Of a DNA stretch of 64,000 nt, positions 46,311 to 59,629 are shown piece after piece. The notes under the pieces were generated by a model, which was not told where the DNA came from, made no database searches, and saw only the letters and a program-made list of their open reading frames with translations. Location: NCBI GenBank assembly GCA_024349245.1, contig JALDNG010002763.1:1-64000 (forward strand). Direction: 5' to 3'. Both the position numbers and the translations under genes were made by a program. Numbering within the stretch: position 1 is the stretch's first letter; each line of letters starts with the position of its first letter. The DNA is from Neodontobutis hainanensis (Eukaryota > Chordata > Actinopteri > Gobiiformes > Odontobutidae).

Positions 46311-46951
46311 ATAGACTTTTGTGTAATTATTCCATATTTTGTGTAGTAATTCTATATCAGAACCCCTGATATACAATCCAAATAGTCTACAAGAAACTTC
46401 AGAGTGTTACCAAGAGGTTACCACACAGTAAGCCTTTATTATGTAGCCTATGTCTATGTTTTGGGTAACCAAAAGTCCTATGGGGAGTTTCTATAGGGCA
46501 TTTTACAAAACGCATGAGCATACCTTGGCAAATCAATGGTCTAAAGTACTCATATTTCATTCTATATGGATCTGCTTTTGTACACAGCTTTACAAGACCT
46601 GGTGCTTGGACTCAGTTGTGTTTCTAAAGTCATATCAAGAGACCTAGAAGCTGAAATGTGGTCAGATGAGATGCTTGTTATCCAACAGAAAGAAAAACAA
46701 TATTCTAGCCTCTATAACTCTGTGCAAGTACTTCACATAATTATTCTGATTGTTTCCTAAGAAACTACAGGGTCTCAGTTTTCTAAAGAGGTCAGGCATT
46801 TGATGGTAGGCAAAAATAGCTGGGAACAGTGATCTCTGAAGTAGGCGCAGTGCAATGTCAAGGGAAAAGCCTAGTAAATGGCCCAATCCTCAAGAAGTTA
46901 AAATAAACATAATAATTCAAATTATTTTATTATAATATTAACATTATAAAA

Positions 46952-47022
<71 letters not shown>
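46952..47022. repeat. TG/TA microsatellite in P-like element, copy A
   Basis: A TG run passes into a pure TA run. The same repeat is in copy B at about 63806-63877. Confidence 0.9.
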
Positions 47023-47026
<4 letters not shown>

Positions 47027-47348
47027 TTCATTCCTTAAGTGTGTATATTCATTGCATCTCTATGTTCTGTTCAATGTTATTTTCATATGGAAGTCCATGG
47101 TTATAATTATTCATAAGTATGCAGTGTCATAAGTATATCTCTGACGTTTATAACAAACTAGACTGTTTAAAAATCGGTAGAAAATTTAGCAAGTTATGGT
47201 TATTTAAAAGTACATGCACCATTAAAACACAATGTTACGAGTGAGCAAGCTGCCTGTCACAAGATGGCCGCCAGTTGCGGACGTCGACCTCCATTGGCGA
47301 CAGCGGACGAGACATCTAGCCTTTCTTATGTATGTCTATGTTTAATAC

Positions 47349-47861
47349 GAAGACAGCGCCCCTGATGGACATAAAGGAGTTGTTCACACACAAACTAAAA
47401 GAGTTCCGAGGTTTTCACTGAAGACAGTTGTTGACTCAAAGCGTTCAGCTCGTTGCAGAAGAGCTTAGTTTCAGAGACAAATGTAAAGAGTCATTTTTAT
47501 TTTATGATGATGAATGTGATCTGTGTGGATTTCAAGTCTTTCCATCAGTGACCTACAGCTGTAGTTCTACTGCTCCACCTCCAGGGGCGTGACTTTTGTG
47601 TTTGACAGCTGCTGATGTTGTGAAGGCTTTGATCTTCTGCAAAGGCTTTATTCACTTTGATCTCAGGTCTTTGATCAAATCAAACATCACAAATATATTT
47701 GTGTGAAAATGAATCTGAGAGTGCTCCTTCAACACAGTTGGACTTTTCCACTTGTCTCTGTTCAGGGTTGGACCAGGACTCTGAGCGCCGCCTACAGGAG
47801 CACAGAGAACTGCAGCGTGACTCCTGACAGGGCCTGAACAGGAGGTCAGAGGTCACTTCAG
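47349..47861. other. end of duplication unit, no gene recognised
   Basis: The segment joins directly to the start of copy B after GAGGTCACTTCAG. No exon is supported. Its counterpart in copy B would lie beyond the window. Confidence 0.5.
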
Positions 47862-49999
47862 TAATGACAATTCACCCTCCTCCTCTTCGGGTGAAGGAGG
47901 GGGAGAAAAGTCCTCCACTTCAAATGACCGCTCTGTTGCAAAGCTACTTGCGTCACTCCAGTCACTCTACATCTTTGCACTTCTCACATCTGAGCTGTCA
48001 ATCAATCTGCATCTGTCTCCGCCCACTTTTCCAGCATTTTTCAAATATTGCCAGTGGGCGGAATTGTTCTGACCAGGGGTTTAGTTGCACTTTAAGAGGC
48101 TGTAGGTGTGGAATAAAGGAGACTTTACTTTAAAGAATTATATTCAAACCTAAATCCTTTTATTTAAATTTTCCGGACCCCTCACTTGAGTAAAGTTAAC
48201 TAAGTGGACCTCGGCTGATCTAATTGAAGAACCCTGGCCTAAGGATTTTTTCTTCTGTGTTATCTTATTAAGCAGTTAGGCTATGTTTAGCCTGTGGACT
48301 AAAATTGCACTTTATACTTGAGAAAGCACAGCCTAAGCTATGTTCATCATGTGCACTTTGTGCATGACAGTTTTGTGTTAATTATATGCTTTATTGTTAG
48401 TATCCTGGATAGCCCACAGTCATTATGGAACATCAAATTGCCTTCTACTGATGTAAAATGCTCTGTATTACATTTTGTCATTTTAGAATTTTAAGTTCTA
48501 CCTTGTAGTTATTTTTTTAAAGTAACTCAAAAGTAATACATGTGTAATGTAATCTATTACACTTCTGAGACAGTAATATTGTAAAGTATTACATTTAAAT
48601 TACAGTAATAAGTAACCTATAATGTATGACAATTTGGAAGTAACTTGCACAACACTGTGACGAAAGTATAAGCCTTTTACTATTGTCCTTATGCTATAAG
48701 GCCACTATGGTTACCGTTACCGCTACAGGCACACCTGAGGCAGGTATCAGGCCCTCGTAGGACCCTGGGGTCAGGAGTCAGAGCCGGTTGTAGCACGCAC
48801 ACAGAGAAAACGTGTGTTCATTGACAACAGCGTGTAATGAGAACGTGGTACAAAATAATGAGGACTGGTTGATTATTATTGTGCTTTAGTTTTGGAAATA
48901 CTAATTTATTTCCGCGAACGCGAAGTTCGGCAACATTAAAAAGAGCGGCGAATGTTTAGTGGAACCTTAATTAATTTATAACGCTAGTGAAGACGGGATT
49001 AGCTCCGACAGTTTCTTCGTTGACTACACTACACTTTTCTGCAGCAAAACCTCTAAAACACGAGCCTTTTAAATGTGGTCACACTCACAAACAAAGACAC
49101 AAACCTGGATTGTTGCAGGCGTCGTCCCAGACGAGACTGAGACTCTGTGACTCTGCAGCGGGAGGCGGACAAAGACGTCTGCTGTGAGCTTCGTGTCCAC
49201 ACAGAGACAGTGACTGTAGACGTTCCGGTTTTTGCGACAGAATTACGACAATAGTCGACACGCGTAAATGATTTCAATTCACTTGTGCAGATATGAACTC
49301 TCCACGCGCATATTATCGGTTCGTAAAAGGACTTTTGGCGGATTGGGGGCGGAAACTACCGGTGGCACTGACCCTCCTGTGATTGGTCACCTTTCCAGTA
49401 ATCCCGCCCCCTGATCCCTTGACCTCTTGCAATTTTTTGATTTACGGCAATCCACTTTGCTGCAGATCGTCGGAGATTAAACATTACTGGAGTGTGCTGA
49501 GGTAATTAATTCTTCAAAATATTTAAAAACCTTTGTTTAGAGACACAGTAGATTCATATATATATGTTTGTATGTATACAGAAAACATGCTGCACATGTA
49601 GCAAGTCCATTTAATAAGTTAGCTTTAGCTTAGCTTTGGCTGGTTTTCCATATATTTTGGTTTTGATTATTTCTCTGTTATCTTATTTGTTCTTGGTATA
49701 AAATAGAAAACGGTCTGTTTTTTACTTCCAGATGCAGATTGTGTGAATAGTATTTGACTAGTAGTGAACAAAATTAACTGAAATAAAATAAACATAATAC
49801 ATAGCACAGATCAAATTGTTTACACAAATTTACTGTTATGAATTTGTAACGTATTTCATTGCTTATGAGCTTGGTCTAAGGGGTGCTAAAGTGTATTCTA
49901 CTTTATTGAATGCCTTGTAAATGTCAAGGAACAGAATTTAGATATTTTAGGTCATTAGGTGAGAATAATTAGTCGCCTAACTTTAATCTTTTTAACCAG

Positions 50000-51660
50000 G
50001 ACTGCTAATAGAATACAGCAACTTCAGATGGTTTTAAGCACTGTAGACACTGTAGTTGGAGAGATGGGCCGTCCTAGGTACAGCATTGACAAAGAAAGGC
50101 TGATCGAGTTATTGTACATGAATTTATCTGCAGATTGTATTTCAAAGTTACTCAGTGTTTCAGTCAGAAGTGTTTAAAGACGGATGAGTGAGTTTGGGCT
50201 CTCTGCTAGAGGTACAGTGCTGTTACTGATGAGGAGCTTGATGATGCAGTCCAACAGATAAAGAATGAAATGCCTACAGCCGGGTATCGGTTTGTCAAAG
50301 TTGTGTCCATGGGTGTCCATGTACAGTGGAGAAGAGTGACTGCATCAATGCATCGAGTGGACTCTCTTGGGGTTTTCTCTCGACTGACAAGTTTGGGCTG
50401 TGTTGTGTGAAGAAAGTACTCAGTCAGAGGCCCTCTGTCACTGTGGCATGTGGACACAAATCACAAACTCATCAGGTCCACACTAAACTTGTTTAGTGAT
50501 ACTAATTATTTGTGTTTGTTTTAGTTTTTTCTTTTATTATCTTCCCAACAGGTACAATATAGTTATTTTGGTGCAGTGGATGGGTACTCAAGGAAGGTAA
50601 ACTTAAAAATATATTGCCCTGCATAAAAGACAGCTAATATCTGCAATGTGATCTCAAGACAGTGTACATATTGTCATACAGGTGACGTGTTTGGAAGGAG
50701 CAAACAACAATCGTGCTTCAACTGCATTTGCTGCCTTCAGAAAAGCAACTGAGCAACATGGTATACCCTCAAGGTAAGTCTCAAAACATTTCTTTAAAGA
50801 TTCAACATGGACAAATGACGATCTGGTTAATGTCCCATCTACTGCCCAGAGTCAGAGCTGATCAAGGAGTGGAGAACGTGAAGATCGTTATGTTTACTGT
50901 GCGTGGAAGTGACAGAGAAAGCTTTATGTCTGGAAAAAGTGTCCATAATCAGAGGTGACCTTTTTTAAGTTGTTAATTTTGTGTTTTTGTGCCATGATTA
51001 CAGTTTAAATCTAATTATGTATTTTTTTTATAATAGAATTGAAGGTTAATGGTGGGATGTCAGAGTGTGTGTGACATCAAAATACTATGATACTCTTTAC
51101 ATCTTCAGAGATCACCTTCTTGATGTGTCTCAAGGAACAAAAAAGGTCAAAATTATTCAACTGTTAAACATCATTTTACGAGTTAATGATTACAATATTA
51201 ATGCAACCTGTATTTGGTGAGACTAACCTACTCATACTTCTTTTTGATAAAGATCTTTTTGCTGTCCACCAAACATTCCTCCCAAGACTTAACACCGATC
51301 TACAGGCATTTGTAGAAGGTTGGAAAGACCACCCTCTGAGAACAGAAGGAAATAAAACTCCAAACCAGATGTGGTACTTAGGAATGATGTCAAATCCAAC
51401 AAAGCAGCCAGAGAACCTTCAGGTAAAACAAGTAAATGTTTATGCACTAAATATTGACACCAGACCAGTACTAGTGTCGTGTTTTTAATTGTCAGGATAT
51501 TCATGAGCCAGACATCGACTGGAGGTTGCTGTTGAATACAGACGGATGGAGGAATAATTGTGGTCCTGGATTTTGATATTCCCCTGACTGAAGAGCAGCA
51601 TGCTGGACTAGAGCTATTGTTGGCTCAAAATTTGAGACGCAAACACCTGGGACCTTTACC
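50000..51660 (+). pseudogene. DDE integrase-core-domain gene, copy B, broken
   Basis: Same exon order as copy A. Shared lesions: TAA at 50175-50177 and TGA at 50408-50410. Private features: GGC-CGT-CCT is complete after ATG (GEMGRPRYSI), a 4-bp loss follows TCTGCT near 50209, and the later exon reads RTEGNKTPNQMWYLGMM in frame where copy A has an extra A. The two copies thus share old stops and differ in newer indels. Confidence 0.65.
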
Positions 51661-52043
51661 TAATGTGTAGAGAATATGTAAATGATGTCTTGTCTGGTCA
51701 AATTGGAATTAAACTATTACAAAAGTTTTATTTATTTTTTATTAAAGCAAACAAGAAAACATTTCAGGATTTTTATCGACATGTACAGCTGTTCATCCCA
51801 AACAGGGAAACTTGGATCATCCCCTGCATTTGTCTTTTGAACAGAACAGCCCAAACTCCAAATAATACAGATAACTATGAAGAAATAATTTGAAACAATG
51901 AGACGCTCATCTTTGAGGTTAATGTGATCTGAAAAATAGAGAATAATAATAATAATAATAATAATAGAGAAACAGTAATCTTAATGTTTAACTAAAGCAG
52001 AGTTTTTAACTCTATTGAATCTTTGTTGAGATTGCTAATGTTT

Positions 52044-53037
52044 CTAGTGACGACTAAAGTCAAATCCCCTTGGACTGCCTGTGTGAGGTTCTCAAAATCA
52101 GTGGAGGTGTTTAAGTGCTTTATGGGTAATGTAATGGCAGTAGCATGCATTGACGATTGGAAAACAGTGTGTGTTGTTCATATCGTGAGTCGCAGTCATG
52201 GTCAAAGTTTACTGTTATTTTGTCTCTTTCCCGTTCCGTCTCTACCAATGGAACATGTTCCTGGCCTGAAATCCATTGAAAAAAGCATTGGATTGTCAAG
52301 CTCTTCCTCCTTCCTGATCTCCTGTTCCTGTAAAAAGAATCAACTTTCAACTACGGTGCTGGCAAAAGAATAAACCACATCTTTACGTTTTCTGCATTTG
52401 ACACAATTAATACATCAAAGAAAAGGAGCAGAATACAAATATACAAACCTTGGTCTTCCAGCTTCTGCAAGAAGTCCTGCAGAAAGTTTATTATTTTGTA
52501 TTCCTTCTGCCGTCTCATTGAGCCCTCCTCGCTGAAGTGAGGACAGAGAGCATGAAAAATAAAGTTTGAATCCACCTTAAATCAGGGATTCAATTTAAAG
52601 AATAAAGTTAAATTAACACAAACATGCATAAAATTTTACAGTTAACATGTTACCTCTTTTAGGTCTCTAGGTTTATTTTATAAATAAAGGCACAGACTTG
52701 AATTTGTTTTGTTTTCTGATAATCTGTGATACTATATTTGGGGTTTTTGCCCTTCTTTGCATCTCCTTCAAATAAATGTGACTGAATGCCATGCATCATT
52801 TCTGTAAGGAGGAAAAGCAATTGTGCTAAAGGGGATTTCATTTTTGTTACGGCCTGTAAGGAATTCTTTAAGCCTTTTTTCCAATGAAAGAGAGTGGAAG
52901 GGGTTCTTTGGAGAGGCTTGCTTCTGTCTCGACCACTGCTTAAGACCCTCTGATAAAGATCCTCTCTTGTCACATTTATATTAAATGTTTTGGATTTGTC
53001 AGCCTTTTCTCCAAGAGACTTTAGAATGTCTGATAAG
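52044..53037 (-). pseudogene. HECT-like domain gene, C-terminal exons, copy B
   Basis: Exons match copy A (52327-52044, 52575-52449, and 53037 downwards). Extra frame damage relative to copy A: one G is lost in the YQRGLKQW codons near 52950, two bases after NAC near 52143, and one G in the final GGFDF stretch near 52070. Copy B is therefore the more decayed version of this gene, whereas copy A is the more decayed version of the integrase-core 3' exons. Confidence 0.6.
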
Positions 53038-53458
53038 CTAACAAATTACAATATTATCTTTATAAAACAAGAGAGCTCCAAACACAAACTCACACAAACA
53101 GAAGACCTGCTCTGGTGCTCAACAGTGTCTTTGGGTGATTCCAGTGTGATGCTGTTGATTGGACAGATGCCTATAAGCATCAAATTTTTTTAAGGACATG
53201 GTCAAAGGGAAGGTCATGTGAAAGACAAATTAAATTCTAAATTGAATGAAATGTAGTCAGTACCTCTCCCTCTCCCACATATGCTGTGTGGATATGAATG
53301 TAATCTTGTGTCAATTGTTGCATACACAAACAGGAAATCATAAGAACCCCAATAACAACTTCACTAAGCAGTAAACATCAAGGTAGTTTGATTTTGTTTG
53401 TGTAAGATGTGACAGTGCATGTTTCTTTTGTTGAAATCCATACATCTACTCTAAAGAT

Positions 53459-56400
53459 TGTAGTGAATGTGGAAGATTAGGTGGAACTTCGAGGACCAAG
53501 GAGGACACAGATCCACACGGACACTGTGTTAAAAGTGAAGACTTGTAAATAGTTAAGAATACTGAGTAAAATGCTTAAGGGTAATTTTTTAAAAAATCAA
53601 ATGTAATTCAATGATGTTTTGGAAGTGTGAAAGAAAATGTTTTATGCAAAATGCAAAATGTTTTAAGTGTAAAAGACAACCAGGAGTTAAAGTTAATTAG
53701 GCCTAGAATCAGCAGGTTAGAATATAGGTCAAATTTTGTCTGTGAGCAGAGAACAGGAAGTCATGACATGCAGTGACACACACAGAGCCTGGGACGGCAG
53801 GTACACACAAAGCTCACAATAGACAGGGCACTTGAAGTTCACAAAAGGCCGTGACACTCTTGGAGTTCATATCAGGACAGGGACACACACAGAGTTTTGG
53901 ACGACAAATACACACAAAGCTCACAAGACAGGTCACAGGAGTTTACAGAAGACCCAGTGTCCTACTTATGAGAGTTCACAGAGTTTAAAAAGGGGTCTTG
54001 CTGCCCTCTTTGATTCAAGGACAATCCTGTATCAAAGTTAGAACGGCATAAACCCCACTTCTGCTCTTTCTTCTAAACTCTATCACTTTCTTTTGTGTTC
54101 TTTGTGTGTGTTAAACAGTCTTCCCTGAAGGAATCTATTTTCCGGGTAGGGTTAAACAGTCTTCCCCACAGAGCCTAAAAACTTCGGTTTGGGTTGAATC
54201 TGAAGACGATAAGACTTTTGTGTACTTTGTGTGTGTTAAACAGTCTTCCACAGGCAGGCCGTCCAAATCATCCACTGGACATCAGAATAACAGGGAGATT
54301 CGACCGCACATAAGCCTAAGGTAAGCTATTAAAATCCTCTATTAAAAGATGGGACTGTCTTGAGGATAGCACTCATTAGAGGAGTCACACACTTGGAGCC
54401 TAATTTTACAGACGGAGCTGTTTTAGGGTTAGACCAGACTTTAACCAACCGACTTGCAATCGGGTCTGGCGTCCGCCTACAGTGATCTGTCAGCCGTAGA
54501 AGTCATTAATGTGTAGAAGCGAGTGCTGTGTTAGAGTCTCATAAAAAGAGGAAATAGCAGGGAGTTAGTCCTCACAGAAGGGACAACCTCCAAAAAATTG
54601 TAACTAACCGCTTGACCATTAGTGACCATTCGCGACATGGCGCCCATACATGGGGCAGTGAGAAATAGGGATACTATAGGTAAGGCCCCTGTTTCATAAA
54701 CTCACAATATCAACCAATATTGTAGTCCTGCCAAAGCCACGAACCACTTCAAAAAACCCTGAGAGAGTTAAGTTCAGGAAACGAAGCCCTGTTTTAGGAG
54801 GTAAAATAGCTGGGAGCGTCTTAGCCAAAAGAGCACTTCTGGTTGGAAATACAGGGAACCATTGTAAAAGGGACAGAGACGGGTAAACTGCAAGGGATTT
54901 GATCACTCCTATAGCTACTACCTATAAATCAATAAGCCTCTACCCACAGAGTTATCTGTTAGGACTAGATCCATTTGTGAGACAGGACTAGCCTATTCGA
55001 GATACCGATGATAGACCCAACCCGACAGGACCAGGTTCAGAGTACGGACCGCAGTGGCGGTGCCGTAATTTATAGAGAAGTTGACCTGGAAGACATTAAA
55101 AGTGTGCATAGTTCTTCCAGTCGAGTACAGCGTCCGTGACCCCAGAGCAGCAGACATGCTGTGGGGACGGAAGAGTAACTCTGACTGTGGTAAAGTTCAA
55201 AACAATTCCATTTAGTAAAAAGACGCAGTGGTATGGAACCCAGTTAAAACAAAAGTACTCCATAGAGGAGGATTTGCTAAAGCAGCATGATAAAATTTTC
55301 TATTAGAAAAACTATGACCAAGAAATGACATTTACAGAAAGAAGAGAGCTTCAGACAGAACAGCTGTGCTTCAAAAGAATGACTTAGAACGAGCAGGCAC
55401 AGTGCATCAGGTGCTACATGTAACATATGCATTATGCTCAGCATGTTGAAGCCACAGTTTTAACAGTAAGCTTATCTTAGATTAGTATTTGATGCCACAC
55501 GTAGGCTACTCCAGCTAATGTACAGACCATAATCATGCCAGTGTTCGGAGCCGCCTGGTTCGGCTAACATGGTGTTACTGTGATGCACGCGCTCACTAGG
55601 CCCGTACAGATACGGAGCACAATTATGTAGTGATATTCTTACAGTGTTCACTTGGCTGTTAAACCAGCACACAGCACCATTTTACGAGCTGAAGTCTGCA
55701 CTGTGAAGGCAAGATCCTGTGACAGGAAGGACAAAAACCACAGACCTCAAGGTGCAGGCACTAAAGAGGAGTTTAGCAAACTGTTAAAGTATTGTATGAA
55801 TAACCAAAAGACAATATAAAGAAAAATAGTCCATAACAGAGAAGATAAATTGGATTGAGTTGACTAAGTTTGGCATTTAGATTGAAAATGAATTTGTACA
55901 TTATACTTGTGTTTTGAAACGTTTTGTACTCAGTGAGCCTCAGAAGTTTGTACTTATATAAAAATATATAAATATAAAAATAAATAAACAAATAAATGGG
56001 ATCAGATAGACCTTTTTAGTTTTGCCAACTATATTGCTTATAGCTTTCTTCTTTAAGATCTGCAGTTTATTTTTTATACATTTTTTTTTTTAGTAGCTTA
56101 AATAGGTGTAGAACCACATAATATTACAGTAATTTAAATGTGAGGCAAATAGGAACCTGTACCAGGTCAGAAGAGCTTTAGAAGGAAGAAAATGTTTTAA
56201 CTTGAGAAATAAGCCGACATATTCAGATAAATTCTATGTCAATTAATTAGTATGATTTTCAAAGTGTGAACATTTATTAATAAATATTCCGAGAAATTCA
56301 ACAGATTCTATCTTATTAATAGCTCTGCCATTTGTCTTATTCTATATATATAGTCAATGTTCTTTTGATTTACATTTTGAGTAAAAAATAGAAATAGTTT

Positions 56401-59400
56401 CATTAAAATTTTAATATAATTAAATAACATTTATTCAAGTTTTTACTCTTACCAATTACTCATGTATAAGATTTTGAAGATGTTCCAATTTTTTTTAATG
56501 ACAAGAATAAATTGTTTTATTAACAAAAATGACCTTATGTAGAATGTTTGAGGAATTCACAAAATCATTTATATTTAGGATTAAAAAGTGAGCAGTGATA
56601 GAATGATTCCCTTCGAGACTGAGTTATTTCTAAGTACATAATGCTTACTCTTAGATAGGTAACTTCTGCAGCAGCTGTAGGCTGTGCCTTCAACACTGTA
56701 ATGTTGCCTAAAATAATTTTATCAGTGGTGTCGAAGGCTTTGATAGATTGAGAAAAACTCCAATCCCACACTCACTTCTGTCAAAAGCATAATTTTTTAT
56801 TTTTTAACAATGTCAAGGATTGCCTTACAGTTTGTGTTCTTCCTTCTAAAGCCATAGTATGAAAGGTTAGTGTATTACATTTATCCAATTAGAATCTTTT
56901 AAGGACAATTCTCTTCACATTTTAGAAAGAAAGATTGTTAGTATAGCTATGGTTGATAATTTTGTTATTTGTGGTATGTTATTTTTTTTTATCACCCAAT
57001 TTAAATGCTAGGATAATTTTTGCAACTGTTGTCAGTTTAGTTATTTCTACATAAAGCAGAGAGAGTATTATTATTATAGAGCATTTAAGAGGGACTATTA
57101 TTTTGTTCATAATGGCTCTTATGATTTTACTACTTATGCCCTTCACACCTGCTGTATTTGAGCTTTTAGGTCCATAATTATTTTTGTAACTTCTGTTTTA
57201 TCTTTTAGTGTAACTTAGAAATAGTTCAGATCATTTTCTTTAAGCTATTAATGATAGGTGGCTTTACCTGATAATCTCATGGTCTTCATACAGAGTTTCT
57301 CCAATTATATTAAAGTAATTATTAGAATTGTTTTGCAATGTCAATGAAGAGTTTAATAGAAGAATGATCTATGAAATCTGTTAGAATTACACCTGAGACA
57401 AGGCTGGCACGTGAGCGGCTCAAACAAAGCATGACTTAATTCGAACTGATGTACCAGGAAACCACTTTTCTGCTGATGTAGGTCAAGTGTCACAAGCTGG
57501 ATTAAGACAAAATAAACTGTTCCTTGTAAGACAATGCAGGAGGAAATGGACAGGTTTATCCGATGAAGAGAGCAACAGGTATAGTAATGGCATCTAAAAT
57601 AGCAGAATATATGACCGATAAAGACGCTCAGAGTTTGAGAATGCACAATAGAATTCACTTTAAGAACAAATATGTAACAAACTTATTCTAATTGCTGGGA
57701 ATACAAGCAGAATGGTCCATACCACTAATGTCTAACACTAATGGCATCGCTGAACGAGCAGTCAGAACGGTGAAAGAAAACATCATCCCGAACCTCAAAA
57801 AATAATTTGTTAGAATAATAAAACAACTTAGCTTACCTCATTCTAACGAGGAAAGGATGTAATCACCGCTATAAAGGGTGATCTCGTGACTTTGAGAGAT
57901 AAAGGGCACGTTCACCTGAAACAAATTAAACCTTACCGAAAATAAAGAAATTGTTATTTCCGTGGATTAGCAAAATCCATAATTTCTGACGACCATGAAC
58001 TCTTGGGGAAACGTTCTTGCAAAGGGCTGAAATATGCGCAGCAAGAAGAGTAACTCGGAGAGACATGAAAAACAGGAACGTGGATAAAACCCCTTTGTGT
58101 GTGACTGGAGGCAAAAGGTGAAACTCTCTGGTGTGGGAGATGAAAATTTATTTTTGGGAGAGCCAAAACCTGGACACTCGGAGAATGAATATGTAAAATG
58201 GAACAGGTATTTGTTGGGACAGTGCAGCCTATGTGGGCATCAGTGTTTTAACAAAGTATGGCAAAGAATGAGGCGCATTAGGCCTCAGATTCAGAAACAG
58301 GTTCCTGTGACGTTAGGACACATGGAACTGGCTAGACAATAAAATTAAATATAAATAACTGTATGTTCAAAATGCTGGGATAAGGAGTCTCCCTGGTATG
58401 ATGTGTGCTGAATTGACGACACCGGAGAGATGCCATGTAACTGTTTTAAGGCAGGAATATATGATATAAGACAATATAATTCTGGGCGAATGCCCACCAT
58501 GTATTACATAGGAAGATTAGTTTATAGGTTAGTACTATGCCCTCTCTGAGACATCGCATCTAATAGATGAACAATGGGAAATACCAACCGAAATACATGA
58601 TAGAGAGAATAATCACAGGAAAACTAGAAAAATTAGTAGCGAAGCAGACCTGGGCTCCTTCCTGGAGCGCCAGAAGTAGAAATGCCAACCATTCTTCCAA
58701 TCCTGCATGACTGGGTCACAACTGGAACACAGCTGGAATCAGTGGCAGTAATTAAGCAGAACTGTGATGGCTGAATTTAAATTACTCAAGAAAAAATTTG
58801 GATATTAACGTATCCCTGGGAAAGAATTCTATATATTTTTTTTGTTTGTCTCCCACATTGGAAGGAACAAGCGGACAAAAAAGCAGGAAACTAAGGCTCC
58901 TTATTATTTAGAATGGCACAGGCCATCACTAGGGCCTGTGAACAAGGTTAATGTTGGAGCCCCTATCGGATCAGAGAGGGAACTCAGGCACAGTACATCA
59001 GTCCATGGCGAGTGCTTTGTCAGCTGTCTACTCTACTTCAGAGCCGATTGTGTCTGGGATCAGCAGGCGCGGGCGTTCTAGGAATCCTTGGGATTGCAGG
59101 GCCAGCACCCCCAAGTAGTTCTTTGTGTGAGTTAAACAGTCTTCCACAAGCAGGCCGTCCAAATCATCCACTGGACATCAGAATAACAGGGAGAGTCGAC
59201 CGCCGCACATAAGCCTAAGGTAAGACCTCTATTAAAATCCTCTATTAAAAGATGGGACTGTCTTGAGGGATAGCACTCATTAGAGGAGTCACACACTTGG
59301 GGCCTAATTTTTACAGACGGAGCTGTTTTAGGGTTAGACCAGATTTTAACCAACCGACTTGCAATCGGGTCTGGCGTCCGCCTACAGTGATCTGTCAGCC

Positions 59401-59542
59401 GTAGAAGTCATTAATGTGTAGAAGCGAGTACTGTGTTAGAGTCTCATAAAAATAGGAAATAGCAGGGAGTTAGTCCTCACAGAAGGGACAACCTCCAAAA
59501 AATTGTAACTAACCGCTTGACCATTAGTGACCATTCGCGACA
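53459..59542 (+). mobile_element. endogenous retrovirus 2, copy B
   Basis: The same provirus as copy A at the equivalent site, again bordered by AGAT. The 5' LTR is 53459-54637, the primer site 54638-54656, the antisense LINE about 55750-57380, the integrase Glu codon 57752-57754 and the truncated 3' LTR 59121-59542. Because both copies hold it at the same place, insertion came before duplication. Confidence 0.7.
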
Positions 59543-59629
59543 AGATTAACCAAAACAACACTCTACATTTACACTGTAAATAATGATGTCCAGAAGAAAT
59601 GGAAGTGTTAATGTCTGTGATTATCTTAC

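Larger units (their letters stand above)
45211..47340 (+). mobile_element. P-element-like transposon, internally deleted, copy A
   Basis: The first and last 32 bp are perfect inverted repeats (start CATAGACATACATAAGAAAG), flanked by an exact 8-bp duplication TTTAATAC at 45203-45210 and 47341-47348. P elements produce 8-bp duplications. A last exon at 46120-46310, after a TTTTTTTTAAG acceptor, reads GGWNNNPNASQFKYIFRKLM and ends in TAA, resembling the C-terminus of P/THAP9-type transposases. A possible first exon ATGGTACCTGATGTAAG ends in a GTGAGT donor near 45325. The THAP and catalytic exons are missing, so it needs a transposase in trans. Confidence 0.65.
30968..47861. repeat. tandem segmental duplication, copy A (about 16.9 kb)
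   Basis: Position 30968 (TAATGACAATTCACCCTCCT) and onwards is repeated from 47862. Corresponding landmarks are offset by 16,894 at the start and 16,854 near the end, so copy B is about 40 bp shorter by then. The copies are head to tail and directly adjacent. Copy A contains everything between the Kolobok tail and the sequence just before 47862. Confidence 0.95.
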
